DNA of 64,000 nucleotides, taken from Comamonas serinivorans. Lineage in GTDB: Bacteria; Pseudomonadota; Gammaproteobacteria; Burkholderiales; Burkholderiaceae_C. Under the pieces are notes generated by a model. It had not been told where the DNA came from and did not search any database. It saw nothing but the letters and a program-made list of their open reading frames with translations. Shown piece by piece: positions 51,274 through 60,891 of the stretch; positions within the stretch are counted from its first letter, which is position 1, and every line of letters starts with the position of its first letter. The stretch covers positions 4,386,501 through 4,450,500 of the forward strand of contig NZ_CP021455.1 in assembly GCF_002158865.1 (NCBI RefSeq), given 5' to 3'. Position numbers and translations under genes: made by a program.

Positions 51274-51447
51274 GTCAATCCAAACGTGAACACGGCCCAC
51301 GTGGGTGCGAGCCGGGGGCGATTGTCTCAGGCACAGGCGGGCTGAAGGTCTGCGTGTGCGGATACAGCCGTTTTCGATAAGCCAGCAACGCATCCATCTG
51401 GCCGGCCAACATCGCCTGATGCGGCCCAGCGCGCTACGCGCCCAGGC

Positions 51448-52047
51448 TCAGGGCAGCTGAAATTCGATGCGGGGCTGATCTGCCAGCGAGCCCACAGTCC
51501 AGGTGTAGGCCTTGCTCAGCAGGCCGGGGGTGCCGTTGGCGTTGTGGCTGATGACCTTGGCTTTGGGCGGCAGGGTGATGCTGACCTTGCCGGCCACCTG
51601 GATGCCCAGCTCCTGCAGCGCCTGGCGGTCCTTGTCCTTCAGGGCGGGGCCGGTGACGGTGAGCACGCGGCGCGTGGCCCAATCCTTGTCCGAGACCTGC
51701 AACACCTCGTAGGTGGCGGCCTTCATGCCAAGGGGGCCGGGGTTGAAGTCGTCCTCGAACTTCAACGCCAGGCGGGTGTCGTCGATGGCCTTGAGCTGCT
51801 GGATGCCGGGGCGCTGGCGCTCCTTGTCGAGCTCCCGCTGCATGGCGGCCTTGTCCTTGTCGGTCAGGCCACCGGGTTTCTGGCGCGTGGCGGCAATGAC
51901 CATGGCGTTGGCCACGGTGCCATCGAAACGGTAGCGGTAGCTGCCGTCGGGCTTGAAGGTGGCATCGGCGGTGAATTTCTCGGGGACCAGACAGCCGCTC
52001 AAGGCAGCGCACAGGGCTGCAGCAAGCACAGGTTTCAGCGCGTTCAT
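51448..52047 (-). CDS. Hypothetical lipoprotein
   Basis: The 199-residue product begins at ATG 52047 with signal MNALKPVLAAALCAALSGC; the lipobox cysteine is 19. The mature part is a single beta-rich domain beginning KFTADATFKPDGSYRYRFDG, with a charged helix in the middle (LTDKDKAAMQRELDKE) and a C-terminal YTWTVGSLADQPRIEFQL. I do not recognise the family. Divergent from the MBL hydrolase gene (136 bases). Confidence 0.7.
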   Translation of the reverse strand: MNALKPVLAAALCAALSGCLVPEKFTADATFKPDGSYRYRFDGTVANAMVIAATRQKPGGLTDKDKAAMQRELDKERQRPGIQQLKAIDDTRLALKFEDDFNPGPLGMKAATYEVLQVSDKDWATRRVLTVTGPALKDKDRQALQELGIQVAGKVSITLPPKAKVISHNANGTPGLLSKAYTWTVGSLADQPRIEFQLP

Positions 52048-52183
52048 GGCGGCGATTGTTGCAGAGCAGCACGCACACCCACGGGTGCGGCCACGGCAGC
52101 CAGATGGGCCATGACAGGCGCGCATGGCGGTTTCGCCGAGAATCGGCGCCATCGCTGTGCGCCCCCCTCAACCGACCCACACC

Positions 52184-52819
52184 ATGCTGCGCTACCAGAC
52201 CATCCCCGTCACGCCTTTTGCCCAGAACTGCTCCCTCGTCTGGTGCGACGACACCCAGAAAGCAGCCGTCATCGACCCCGGCGGCGACCTGCCGCAGCTG
52301 CTGGCCGCGGTGAAGGCGCTGGGGCTGGCGCTGGAGCAGATCTGGCTGACGCACGCCCACATCGACCACGCGGGCGGCACGGGCGAGCTGGCCGAAGCCC
52401 TGAACCTGCCCATCGTCGGCCCGCACCCGGGCGACCAGTTCTGGATCGACGGCCTGCCGGAGCAAAGCATGCGCTTTGGCTTTCCACCCGCCAAGCCGTT
52501 CACGCCCACGCGCTGGCTGGCGGACGGCGACACGGTGCAGATCGGCCACTGCACGCTGAACGTGCGGCATTGCCCGGGCCACACGCCGGGCCACGTGGTG
52601 TTCCACTCGCCCGAGGCCCAGCGCGCCTTCGTGGGCGACGTGCTGTTCGCGGGCAGCATCGGCCGCACGGATTTTCCGGGTGGCAACCACGAGCAGCTGC
52701 TGGCCAGCATCCGCGAGCGCCTGTGGCCCATGGGCAACGAGACGGTGTTCATCCCGGGCCACGGGCCGGAATCGAGCTTTGGGCAAGAGCGGCGCACCAA
52801 CCCGTTTGTACACGATTGA
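52184..52819 (+). CDS. MBL-fold hydrolase (glyoxalase II-like)
   Basis: The 211-residue metallo-beta-lactamase-fold protein has the metal motif THAHIDHAGG at 56-65 and further ligands in PGHTPGHVVF, GDVLFAGSIGRTD and PGHGPES. It resembles YcbL/GloB-like hydrolases acting on S-lactoylglutathione or other thioesters. The ATG at 52184 matches the usual N-terminus (MLRYQTIPVTPFAQNCSL). Confidence 0.88.
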   Translation: MLRYQTIPVTPFAQNCSLVWCDDTQKAAVIDPGGDLPQLLAAVKALGLALEQIWLTHAHIDHAGGTGELAEALNLPIVGPHPGDQFWIDGLPEQSMRFGFPPAKPFTPTRWLADGDTVQIGHCTLNVRHCPGHTPGHVVFHSPEAQRAFVGDVLFAGSIGRTDFPGGNHEQLLASIRERLWPMGNETVFIPGHGPESSFGQERRTNPFVHD

Positions 52820-53116
52820 ACGGCTGAGAGCCCCATCAGCGACAGGGCGATGGGCGTCTTGAGGTGGGAGGCGAGCCATGGGCCCATGCCTGACCGACCC
52901 CGCCCATCCAGCTGCGGATGCCCTGCCCGCCAGACCGCGGGACCAGCCAGGCCCGATGGGGGACGATCGGCCGCCCCAACCGCGGGATCCCATGCGTGGT
53001 GATCACGGCCACAAGGGCCTGCGGGCAAGAACCCGATCCATGAACAGTTGCTGCTGTGCCGCCTGCAGGCATGGCGGCGGCTCAGGCCAGGGCGTCACCG
53101 ACGCACACATTCACCC

Positions 53117-53163
53117 AGTATGACCCCAATCCCGTTTCATATTGAACGGGAGGCGACCCATAC
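53117..53163. repeat. Nested palindrome, copy 15
   Basis: Outer GTATG/CATAC, inner CCCGTT (53131-53136)/AACGGG (53145-53150). It lies 11 bases after the M48 protease stop codon. The rest of 52820-53174 shows nothing recognisable. Confidence 0.8.
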
Positions 53164-53174
53164 CCCCTCAACCA

Positions 53175-54161
53175 TCACAGGGGTCGCCCCACTGGGGTCT
53201 GGAACGCGCCCGGCTGCTCGCCGCTGCGCGCGGGCGGTGCGCTGGGGCTGGTCGATGGGCCTGCGGCCGGCGCCGTGGTCGATTGGTGGGTGCCCACCGC
53301 GCGCTGAGGCAGGCGGGTCTGCGCCACCCGGCTCTTCTCGTACAGGCCCTGCACCTTGCCCAGGTTGGCTTCAAGCTGGCGGATGCGGTTGGGACCGCTG
53401 GGGTGGGTGGACAGGAAGCCGCCCTGGCCGCCGTCGTTGGCCATCATCTTGTTCCACAGGCTGATGCTGGCGCGCGGGTTGTAGCCCGCCCGCGCGGCGA
53501 TCTCCAGCCCCACCAGGTCGGCCTCGGTCTCGTCATTGCGGCTGAACTTGAGCACCAGCAGCTGGCCGCCCAGGTTGGCCAGCGTGTTGCCCAGGTCGCC
53601 CAGGCCGAAGAGGGACGAGACGATGGACAGGCCGGCCCCCGTGGCCGTCTGCTTGGCGAGCTGCTCGCGCGCGTGTTCGCGCAGGGCGTGGGCCATTTCG
53701 TGGCCCACGATCATGGCGACCTCGTCGTCGCTGAGCTGCAGCTTGGTCAGCAGGCCGGTGTAGACGGCGATCTTGCCGCCGGGCATGCACCAGGCGTTGA
53801 TGTCGTCGGCGCGGATGAGGTTGATCTCCCACTGCCACTGGCCGGCGCGCTCGTTCCAGGGGCCAGCCTGGGCCACCAGCCGCTGGGCGATGCGGCGCAG
53901 GCGCTGCAGCTGCGCGTCGCCGGCCGGCGCCAGCTGGCCTTCGGCCTTGGCCTTGGCGATGACCTCGCTGTACTGCTGCTGGGCCGCCTGCTCCAGGTCT
54001 TCGGCCGGCACCAGGCTGCGCAGGCGCGACGCGTTGCCCACATCGACCTGGGCCAGCGCGGGCGTGGCCAGCGCGGCGGCACCCAGCGTCAGCCAGGCAC
54101 GGCGGTGGGACGAGAACGGGGCCAACGAGGCCGGGCGGCGGGTGAGGCAGAACTGGCACAT
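53175..54161 (-). CDS. M48-family metalloprotease
   Basis: The 328-residue exported protease has a signal peptide (RAWLTLGAAALATPALAQ), zinc motif HEMAH at 154-158 in VAMIVGHEMAHALREHA, a third-ligand glutamate in NDETEADLVGLEIAARAGY, and a proline/serine-rich C-terminal tail (~285-328). It belongs to the LoiP/BepA-like periplasmic group involved in outer-membrane protein quality control. No TPR domain is present, which favours LoiP-type. Confidence 0.87.
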   Translation of the reverse strand: MCQFCLTRRPASLAPFSSHRRAWLTLGAAALATPALAQVDVGNASRLRSLVPAEDLEQAAQQQYSEVIAKAKAEGQLAPAGDAQLQRLRRIAQRLVAQAGPWNERAGQWQWEINLIRADDINAWCMPGGKIAVYTGLLTKLQLSDDEVAMIVGHEMAHALREHAREQLAKQTATGAGLSIVSSLFGLGDLGNTLANLGGQLLVLKFSRNDETEADLVGLEIAARAGYNPRASISLWNKMMANDGGQGGFLSTHPSGPNRIRQLEANLGKVQGLYEKSRVAQTRLPQRAVGTHQSTTAPAAGPSTSPSAPPARSGEQPGAFQTPVGRPL

Positions 54162-54355
54162 GGTGGCCCATGATAATCAGCGGGGCGGTCCAGCGGGCCA
54201 CCCGGGCCATGCACGCCGAACCGGCGCGGTGGCGCCCCAGGCCCGCTCACCCGACGCCGCCCCGACGACCACCCAACGCCCTTCACCGCGCGAGCCTGGA
54301 TGCCCTGTCACGACATGCCCCTGCCTTCTTCCGCCCTGGCCCGGCGCCGCTTGCC

Positions 54356-56194
54356 ATGACGTCCTCACCCGCCGCTCCTGTGCCACCCGGCGGCCGCTGG
54401 GCCCGCTGGCTCGCCGCCCTGCGCGTGTACCGCGAACCGGCCAGCCTGCGCATGCTGGCGCTGGGCTTCGCGGCCGGCTTGCCGCTGCTGCTGGTGCTGG
54501 GCACGCTGAGCTTTCGCCTGCGCGAAGCCGGGGTGGACCGCGCCACCATCGGTCACCTGAGCTGGGTGGGCCTGGCCTATGGCTTCAAGTGGGTCTGGGC
54601 GCCGCTGGTCGACCGCGTGCCCCTGCCCGCGCTGACGGCCATGCTGGGGCGCCGGCGCAGCTGGCTGCTGCTGTCGCAGGCGGCGATTGCGGCCGGCCTG
54701 GTGGGCATGGCCCTGCTGGACCCGCGCGACGGCCTGCAGCCGCTGGTGCTGTGCGCGCTGCTGGTGGCCTTCGCTTCGGCCACGCAGGACATTGCGCTGG
54801 ACGCCTTCCGCATCGAATCCGCCCCGGGCGACCGGCAGGCCGCCCTGGCCGCCTGCTACCAGACCGGCTACCGCCTGGCCATGATCTGGTCGGGCGCCGG
54901 CGTGCTGTGGCTGGCCGCCAGCCAAGAGGTGCAAAGCCTGGCCAATGGACTGAGCGAGCGCTGCCAGGCGCTGATCAGCCAGGCCGGTGCGGTGGCGGCC
55001 GACGTGGCCCAGGGCGCGGCCCAGGCGGCCGCCGCAGGTGCCTCGCAAGCGGCGCAGGCCGCTTCGACGCAGGCGGCGCCCAGCGCCAACGCCAGCGTCG
55101 GCCAGGCGCTGGCCGGCAGCTACCAGAACGGCCCCTGGGAATTCGCCTACCTGATCATGGCCGTGTCCATGGCCGTGGGCATGCTGACCGTGTTGCTGAT
55201 GCGCGAGCCCGCGCCATCCGTCCATGCCGACGCCGACAACGCCGCGGCCTACCAAGGCGCGCTGACCCGCCTCGCGCGCGACGGCGCGCCCTGGCTGGGC
55301 GTGGCGGCCTTCGCTTGGTGGGTGCTGCTGGTGGGCCTCACCATCGCCGCCGCCGCGCGCCTGTTCAGCTGGGACACGCTCACCCCCGCCGCGCTGAGTG
55401 CCCAGGGCGCCGGCTGGCTGGTGCCTTGGCTGCTGTCGGCCGTGGGCCTGGGGCTGACGGTGCTGGGCTGGCGCCGCCAGGGGCCCATGCTGGTGCCGGC
55501 CGCCGGCAGCGCCACCCAGGGCCTGCTGGCCTGGATGCTGACCGCCTTCGTGGCGCCGTTTGCCGAGTTCATCACCCGCTACCGCTGGCAGGCCGTGCTG
55601 CTGCTGGCCCTGGTGGGCACCTACCGCATCAGCGACGTGGTCATGGGCGTGATGGCCAACCCCTTCTACGTGGACATGTGCTTTTCCAAGGCCCAGGTGG
55701 CCAACGTCACCAAGGTCTACGGCGTGGTCATGACGCTGGCGGGCGCCTTCATCGGCGGCGTGCTGTCCATGCGCTTTGGCGTGATGCGCGTCATGGTGGC
55801 CGGCGCGGTGTTGAGCGCGCTGACCAACCTGGCGTTCTCGTGGCTGGCCGGCTTTGCGCCCGACATCACGCACGCCGCGCCCGCCCTGTGGCGCCTCATC
55901 GTGGTGGTCTCGGCCGACAACCTGGCCAGCGGCATCGCCTCGGCCGCCTTCGTCGCCTACCTCTCATCGCTGACCAATGTGCGCTACTCGGCCACGCAGT
56001 ACGCGCTGTTCAGCTCGATGATGCTGCTGGCGCCCAAGGCCATCGCCGGGTTCTCGGGCGAGTTCGTCGATGCCCACGGCTATGCCCACTTCTTCTCGGC
56101 CACCGCGCTGCTGGGCGTGCCCGTGGTGCTGCTGGTGCTGCTGGCGGCGCGGCAGCGATCGACCACCCCCGAGAACAAACAGGAGTATGAATGA
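54356..56194 (+). CDS. ampG: AmpG-like muropeptide transporter (MFS)
   Basis: The 612-residue product has ~12-14 hydrophobic segments and AmpG hallmarks: LGFAAGLPLLLVLGTLSFRL at the start, IGHLSWVGLAYGFKWVWAPL, DIALDAFRIE and NLASGIASAAFVAYLSSL near the end. AmpG imports anhydromuropeptides for recycling and beta-lactamase induction. An alanine-rich loop (~205-255) between helices is longer than usual. The frame is open to 54170; ATG 54356 gives the family N-terminus. The last codons (EYE) lie inside nested palindrome copy 16. Confidence 0.85.
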   Translation: MTSSPAAPVPPGGRWARWLAALRVYREPASLRMLALGFAAGLPLLLVLGTLSFRLREAGVDRATIGHLSWVGLAYGFKWVWAPLVDRVPLPALTAMLGRRRSWLLLSQAAIAAGLVGMALLDPRDGLQPLVLCALLVAFASATQDIALDAFRIESAPGDRQAALAACYQTGYRLAMIWSGAGVLWLAASQEVQSLANGLSERCQALISQAGAVAADVAQGAAQAAAAGASQAAQAASTQAAPSANASVGQALAGSYQNGPWEFAYLIMAVSMAVGMLTVLLMREPAPSVHADADNAAAYQGALTRLARDGAPWLGVAAFAWWVLLVGLTIAAAARLFSWDTLTPAALSAQGAGWLVPWLLSAVGLGLTVLGWRRQGPMLVPAAGSATQGLLAWMLTAFVAPFAEFITRYRWQAVLLLALVGTYRISDVVMGVMANPFYVDMCFSKAQVANVTKVYGVVMTLAGAFIGGVLSMRFGVMRVMVAGAVLSALTNLAFSWLAGFAPDITHAAPALWRLIVVVSADNLASGIASAAFVAYLSSLTNVRYSATQYALFSSMMLLAPKAIAGFSGEFVDAHGYAHFFSATALLGVPVVLLVLLAARQRSTTPENKQEYE

Positions 56195-56233
56195 TTACCC
56201 GTTGATTTGAAAACGGCCACCGCCTCATACTCC
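56182..56233. repeat. Nested palindrome, copy 16 (overlaps the ampG stop)
   Basis: Outer GGAGTATG/CATACTCC and inner CCGTT (56199-56203)/AACGG (56212-56216), all perfect. The ampG stop codon (56192-56194) lies just inside the left arm. Confidence 0.88.
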
Positions 56234-56355
56234 CGACAAAAATCAACCACACCCCCACGCTTTACCCATCTTTACATGAGCGACACACCCCAGGTCCAGC
56301 CCCGCGCCATGCTCAGCGCATCGGGGTTCTCCCCATGATTCGCCGCTCCCCGCCC

Positions 56356-57066
56356 ATGTCCACGTCGCTGTTGATGATCGAAGACGACACCCGCCTGGCC
56401 AACATGGTCAGCGAGTACCTGTCGCAGTCCGGCTATGCCGTCACCCATGCCGCCGATGCCGCCCAAGGCCTGGCCCAGCTGGCGGCAGAGGTGCCGGCGC
56501 TGGTCATCCTCGACCTCATGCTGCCCGACCTGGATGGTCTGGAAGTTTGCCGCCGCATCCGTGCCTCGGCCGGCGAAGCGGCCAAGGTGCCCGTGCTCAT
56601 GCTGACGGCCAAAGGCGACCCCATGGACCGCGTGGTCGGCCTGGAACTGGGCGCCGACGACTACCTGCCCAAACCCTTCGAGCCCCGCGAGCTGCTGGCC
56701 CGCATCCGCGCCGTGCTGCGGCGCAAGGGCGACGGCAGCGGCGCCCCGGCGGCGGCGAACGCCCTGCAGTTCGGCAGCCTGGCCATCGACCGCGACGCGC
56801 GCGTGGTCACGCTGGACGGCGCGCCCTGCGACCTCACGTCCTACCAGTTCGACCTGCTGGTGGCGCTGGCCGAGCGCGCAGGCCGCGTGCTGTCGCGCGA
56901 CCAGATCATGGAGGCCGTGCGCGGCCGCGAACTGGAAGCCTTTGACCGCTCCATCGACGTGCACGTGGGTCGCATCCGGGCCGCCATCGAGGCCGACGCC
57001 AAAAACCCCAAGCGCATCCTCACCGTGCGCGGCGTGGGCTACGTGTTCGCCAAGCAGCAGGATTGA
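56356..57066 (+). CDS. OmpR-family response regulator
   Basis: From ATG 56356 the product is 236 residues: receiver with D53 (VILDLMLPDLDG) and K near 103 (YLPKPF), then an OmpR-type winged helix ending LTVRGVGYVFAKQQD. It is paired with the kinase gene starting 178 bases downstream. It most resembles RstA/CpxR-type regulators; its stimulus and targets cannot be read from the sequence. Confidence 0.88.
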   Translation: MSTSLLMIEDDTRLANMVSEYLSQSGYAVTHAADAAQGLAQLAAEVPALVILDLMLPDLDGLEVCRRIRASAGEAAKVPVLMLTAKGDPMDRVVGLELGADDYLPKPFEPRELLARIRAVLRRKGDGSGAPAAANALQFGSLAIDRDARVVTLDGAPCDLTSYQFDLLVALAERAGRVLSRDQIMEAVRGRELEAFDRSIDVHVGRIRAAIEADAKNPKRILTVRGVGYVFAKQQD

Positions 57067-57244
57067 GGACGGCCATGCCCATCCGGTGCCCGGCTTTCGC
57101 GAGGTGCGCGGTCCCGACACCCGTCGGCGGCCACGCCGCCTGGCCGTGCCGGGACGTTGACGCGCACCCCAACCCGACACCGACGGCCCGTCCTGGTCTG
57201 CCGAGCCCGCGGGGCCGTGAGCGAACCAGCCCTTGGAGCGCGCC

Positions 57245-58489
57245 ATGAGCGCTGCCCTGCACCGACGCCTGTTCGGCCTCTTCGGCAGCCGGCTCTACCT
57301 GCGCATCTGGCTCGCGGTGGTGGTGGCCGTCGCCCTGCTGGCCTTGTTGGCCGGCTGGGCCTGGCGCGCCGCCGAAGACGCTCGGCGCGACACCACGGTG
57401 GCGGCGGCGCGCGAGATGATCGTGCTCAACGCCGATGGCGAGGTGCTGGGCACGGGCCAGATGCGCCCCATCCGCGACGGCCGGCGCAACCCGGACGCCG
57501 GCCAGGATTTCTCGCTGCAGTTGCCGGGGCAGCCTGGTTACGTGCTGCGGATGCCGCCGCGTGAACACCGCCCCATCGGCCCGCCCTGGGCCCGTGGTCC
57601 CTACGCCACCTCGGGCTACCTGTGGCTGCTGGCGGTGGTCGCGCTGGCGGTGGGGCTGGGCGTGTACCCCCTGGTGCGCCGGTTGACCAGCCGGCTCGAA
57701 GGCCTGCACCGCGGCGTGACCGAATGGGGCACGGGCAACCTGCGGGCGCGCGTGCCGGTGCACGGCCACGACGAGGTGGCCGATCTGGCGCAGCGCTTCA
57801 ACAGCGCCGCCGACCACATCGAAGCCCTGATGGACGCCCAGAAGTCGCTGCTGGCCAACGCCTCGCACGAGTTGCGCTCGCCCCTGGCCCGCATCCGGCT
57901 GGCCATTGAGCTCATGGACCACAACCCCTCGCCGGCCACGCGCAGCGAGATCAAGCGCAACATCGCCGAGCTCGATCAGCTCGTCGACGAAATCCTGCTG
58001 GCCAGCCGCCTCGATGCGCGCCAGGTGGACCTGGGCACGATCGAGTCGGTCGACATGCTGGGGCTGGTGGCCGAGGAGGCCGCCATGACGGGCGCCGAAC
58101 TCCAGCTGGATGGCGAGCCCGAGCGTTGCCAGGTGAATGGCGTGGCCAAGCTGCTGCGCCGCATGGTGCGCAACCTGCTGGAAAACGCCAAGCGCTACGG
58201 CGCCGTCTCGCCGGAGGCTCCCGTGACCGTCACGCTGCTGACCCGGGGCCAGACCCTGACCATCCAGGTGGCCGACCACGGCCCCGGCGTGCCGAGCGCG
58301 CTGCGCGAGCGCATCTTCGAGCCCTTCTTCCGCACCCCGGGCGCGTCGGAAACGGCCGGCGGCGTGGGCCTGGGCCTGGCGCTGGTGAAATCGATTGCCG
58401 AGCGCCACGGGGGCGCCGTGCGCTGCGAGGCCCGCAGCGATGGCGCGACCGGCGCGGTGTTCGTGCTGGAGCTGCCGGCCGGCGCGTGA
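57245..58489 (+). CDS. Sensor histidine kinase (RstB/CpxA-like)
   Basis: The 414-residue membrane kinase has helices at ~20-38 and ~123-143 around a short periplasmic domain rich in arginine and proline (~45-120), then HAMP, DHp with H208 in ANASHELRSPLARI, and ATPase domain motifs NLLENAKRYG, DHGPGVP and GGVGLGLALVKSIAERHGG. GGAG lies six bases before ATG 57245. It forms a two-component system with the preceding regulator. Confidence 0.88.
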   Translation: MSAALHRRLFGLFGSRLYLRIWLAVVVAVALLALLAGWAWRAAEDARRDTTVAAAREMIVLNADGEVLGTGQMRPIRDGRRNPDAGQDFSLQLPGQPGYVLRMPPREHRPIGPPWARGPYATSGYLWLLAVVALAVGLGVYPLVRRLTSRLEGLHRGVTEWGTGNLRARVPVHGHDEVADLAQRFNSAADHIEALMDAQKSLLANASHELRSPLARIRLAIELMDHNPSPATRSEIKRNIAELDQLVDEILLASRLDARQVDLGTIESVDMLGLVAEEAAMTGAELQLDGEPERCQVNGVAKLLRRMVRNLLENAKRYGAVSPEAPVTVTLLTRGQTLTIQVADHGPGVPSALRERIFEPFFRTPGASETAGGVGLGLALVKSIAERHGGAVRCEARSDGATGAVFVLELPAGA

Positions 58490-58712
58490 AGCGCGGCGCA
58501 GCCGGGCTCACCGCGCCGGGTCGGCACCGAACGCCGCGACCCGCTGGGGCAGCAACTCCGGAATCAGCCGGCATAGTTCACACTTTGACGGCCGGCGTCA
58601 GCCCACACGCCGGTGAGTCCGTGGAAATTCGCCTAGAGTCGGGCCCTGAACTGTCACGCATCAAGTCAGCGCTGCTTGCAGCACCACTACAAACCCATAA
58701 CGACATGCTCAC

Positions 58713-58742
58713 AACCGCTTGGCTCACGCCAAGCGGTTTTTT
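58713..58742 (+). terminator. Rho-independent terminator, plus strand
   Basis: Perfect 10-bp stem AACCGCTTGG/CCAAGCGGTT with a six-base loop and six T on the plus strand. It stands 224 bases after the kinase stop, so it ends either a long 3' untranslated region or a separate small RNA in 58490-58742. Confidence 0.88.
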
Positions 58743-58756
58743 CTTGGGCGCTCGGA

Positions 58757-60016
58757 TCAGGCCTGCGACCGCGCCGCGCCCGGCGTGACCAGCATGGCGC
58801 TGAGGATGGCCAACATGAACAGGTAGAACAGGTTGCCGCTGTTGTGGGCGAAAAAGACCTGGGTGAAACCAAACCCGATGTACGACAGCACCAGGCACAC
58901 CCCGACCAGGCGAACCGCCAGGTCCTGCTCGCGCGCTTCGGGCGTGGCCAGTCGCTCGAGGCGCCGGCGCGAGGGCCAGAACACCGCCAGCGGCACGCCA
59001 TAAAACAGCAGCAGGGCCAGCACCCCCACGCCGCCGCGGCGCGCGAAGGTATCCAGCAACTCGTTGTGCGCATGGCTGAACTGGGTGACGAACGCGCTCA
59101 CCTCGCCATGCTCGGCCCGGCTGCGCTTTTCCCGCTCATAGCCTTCGCTGCCCCAGCCCCACACGGGGCGTTCCGTCCCCAGGCGCCAGGCCAGTTGCCA
59201 ATGGGCGAGGCGCTGCCCGATGGAGGTGTGGGCCTCGCCGGTGTCGACATACGCGTTCACCTCCTCCATGGCCAGCGCGGTGCGCTGGCGCAGGTTGTCG
59301 TGAAAGGCGCCGCCCAGCAGCAGCACGGCCAGCAGCAGAGCGCCTGAAGCACGCCACACGCGCACCGTCGGCAGCCAGCGCAGGGCCAACCACAGCAGCA
59401 CGGGCGCCAACAGCAGCAAGGCCAGCCAGCCACCGCGGCTTTGCGACAGCACCGACGCCATCAGCCCCATGAAGACACCGCCCGCCAGGGCCCAGCGTTC
59501 CGTCGGGCGCCAGCGCGCCCACAGGCAGACCAGGCCAATCAGGCACATCACGCCCAGACACAAGGCCAGGTTGCCATACTGGATCTCGTTGGTGTGGCCC
59601 GCGGCCCGTTCCAGCCCCTGGCCCCAGACCTGCCAGGCGCCCACGCAGCCCGCCCCCCAGGCGCCCACCGCCACGCCACGCCACACCGCTTTGCAGGTGG
59701 GCGCCCATTGCGCCAGCATGAGCAGACAGGGCAAGGCCGCAAGGTATTTGATGGGGCGGTCCAGCGCCTTGAGCGAGCCCGAACTCGGGTCGAAGTCCAG
59801 CAGCAAAACCAGGGCCATGAGCGTGATGGCCAGCGCCAGGCCCACAGTGTGACGCGGCACCGGCTTGCCCAGCCACTGCGGCAGGCTCAGGATGGCCAGC
59901 AGCAGCAGCGCGAGCGCACCGTATGAATACCCGGAAGGCAGCCACAGCGCAAAGCCGGGCACCAGAAAGGCGGCCACGTTCACGCCGCGTTGCAAAACCG
60001 ACCTGGACAACCGCAC
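58757..60016 (-). CDS. O-antigen ligase/polymerase family protein (Wzy_C)
   Basis: The 419-residue polytopic protein has ~12 hydrophobic segments and a large periplasmic loop (~250-325) ending with the conserved SHAHNELLDTFARRG motif of WaaL/Wzy-type enzymes, plus SQSRGGWLALL earlier. It transfers or polymerises surface polysaccharide at the periplasmic face. The GTG start at 60016 shares its first base with the TAG stop of the glycosyltransferase gene (TAGTG), so the two are translationally coupled and probably act on the same lipid A-core. Confidence 0.85.
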   Translation of the reverse strand: MRLSRSVLQRGVNVAAFLVPGFALWLPSGYSYGALALLLLAILSLPQWLGKPVPRHTVGLALAITLMALVLLLDFDPSSGSLKALDRPIKYLAALPCLLMLAQWAPTCKAVWRGVAVGAWGAGCVGAWQVWGQGLERAAGHTNEIQYGNLALCLGVMCLIGLVCLWARWRPTERWALAGGVFMGLMASVLSQSRGGWLALLLLAPVLLWLALRWLPTVRVWRASGALLLAVLLLGGAFHDNLRQRTALAMEEVNAYVDTGEAHTSIGQRLAHWQLAWRLGTERPVWGWGSEGYEREKRSRAEHGEVSAFVTQFSHAHNELLDTFARRGGVGVLALLLFYGVPLAVFWPSRRRLERLATPEAREQDLAVRLVGVCLVLSYIGFGFTQVFFAHNSGNLFYLFMLAILSAMLVTPGAARSQA

Positions 60017-60891
60017 TATCGACGCACGCGATCGGTCAGACTCTTCGCGTCATACGCCAGCGCGGCATAGCGAAAAAAGCACTCCTGGGCCACCAGCCAG
60101 CAATACAGAAAGCCGGGGCCCCCACAGAGGAAGCCGCGCTGCCAGATGTACAGCCGCAGGAACATGGCCGTGCCCGACGCCACACCGCGCCAGACCCCGC
60201 CTTTTTTGCCGCCCTGCGCGCGCTTGGCCGCGCCCAGCATGGCGTACTGGGTCATCTTTTCGAGGCTGGCACGCACGGTTTCACGGGAGTGGTGCAGCAG
60301 GCGCGACTTCATGCGCCGCTTGGGCAGGTCAGGCCGCGTGACGGCGTTTTCGTGCACCGCGCCCTCAAAGCGCAGCAAGGAGCCGGTCTTGAACAAGCGC
60401 GTGGCGCCCCCGGTGTCCATGCGCTTGAGAGGGTAGCCAAAGGCGACCTGTTCCCAATCGACGCGCCACTGCGCGTCCTCGCCGCTGGCCACGATGCGCT
60501 GCAGCTCGGCCCGCAGATCGGGGCCGATCTCCTCATCGGCGTCGAGGAAAAAAATGTACTCGGCCCGGCAGGCCACCAGTTGGTGGTTGCGCTGCGGCCC
60601 AAAGCCCTGCCAGTCCGGCTGCCGAATGACCTGCGCGCCCTGCGCCAGGGCCAGCTCGCAGGTGTTGTCGGTCGAGCCGCTGTCGACGACCAGGCGCTGG
60701 TCGGCAAAGGCGGCGCTGCGCAGGCAGGTTTCGATGTGCCGCGCCTCGTTGAAGCTCAGGATGGCGATGCAGAGGCTGCCACGGCCAAGCTGCGGCTGAC
60801 CCGGCTCGGGGCTGGGGGCCGGCGACACGACACGCAAGCCACCATGGGGCATGCCGTTCGAAAGCTTGGCAGGGGTCAAGGCAGTGGTCAT
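60016..60891 (-). CDS. Glycosyltransferase family 2 (LPS core, WaaE/KdtX-like)
   Basis: From ATG 60891 the product is 291 residues, GT-A fold: nucleotide-binding start LCIAILSFNEARHIETCL, DSGSTDNT, and the metal-binding FFLDADEEI. The C-terminal region (MLGAAKRAQGGKKGG, then a hydrophobic stretch) is typical of the WaaE group that adds beta-1,4-glucose to LPS core heptose. Sugar specificity is inferred only from resemblance and the adjacent ligase. GGGA immediately precedes the ATG; longer frames to 61032 have no support. Confidence 0.82.
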   Translation of the reverse strand: MTTALTPAKLSNGMPHGGLRVVSPAPSPEPGQPQLGRGSLCIAILSFNEARHIETCLRSAAFADQRLVVDSGSTDNTCELALAQGAQVIRQPDWQGFGPQRNHQLVACRAEYIFFLDADEEIGPDLRAELQRIVASGEDAQWRVDWEQVAFGYPLKRMDTGGATRLFKTGSLLRFEGAVHENAVTRPDLPKRRMKSRLLHHSRETVRASLEKMTQYAMLGAAKRAQGGKKGGVWRGVASGTAMFLRLYIWQRGFLCGGPGFLYCWLVAQECFFRYAALAYDAKSLTDRVRR

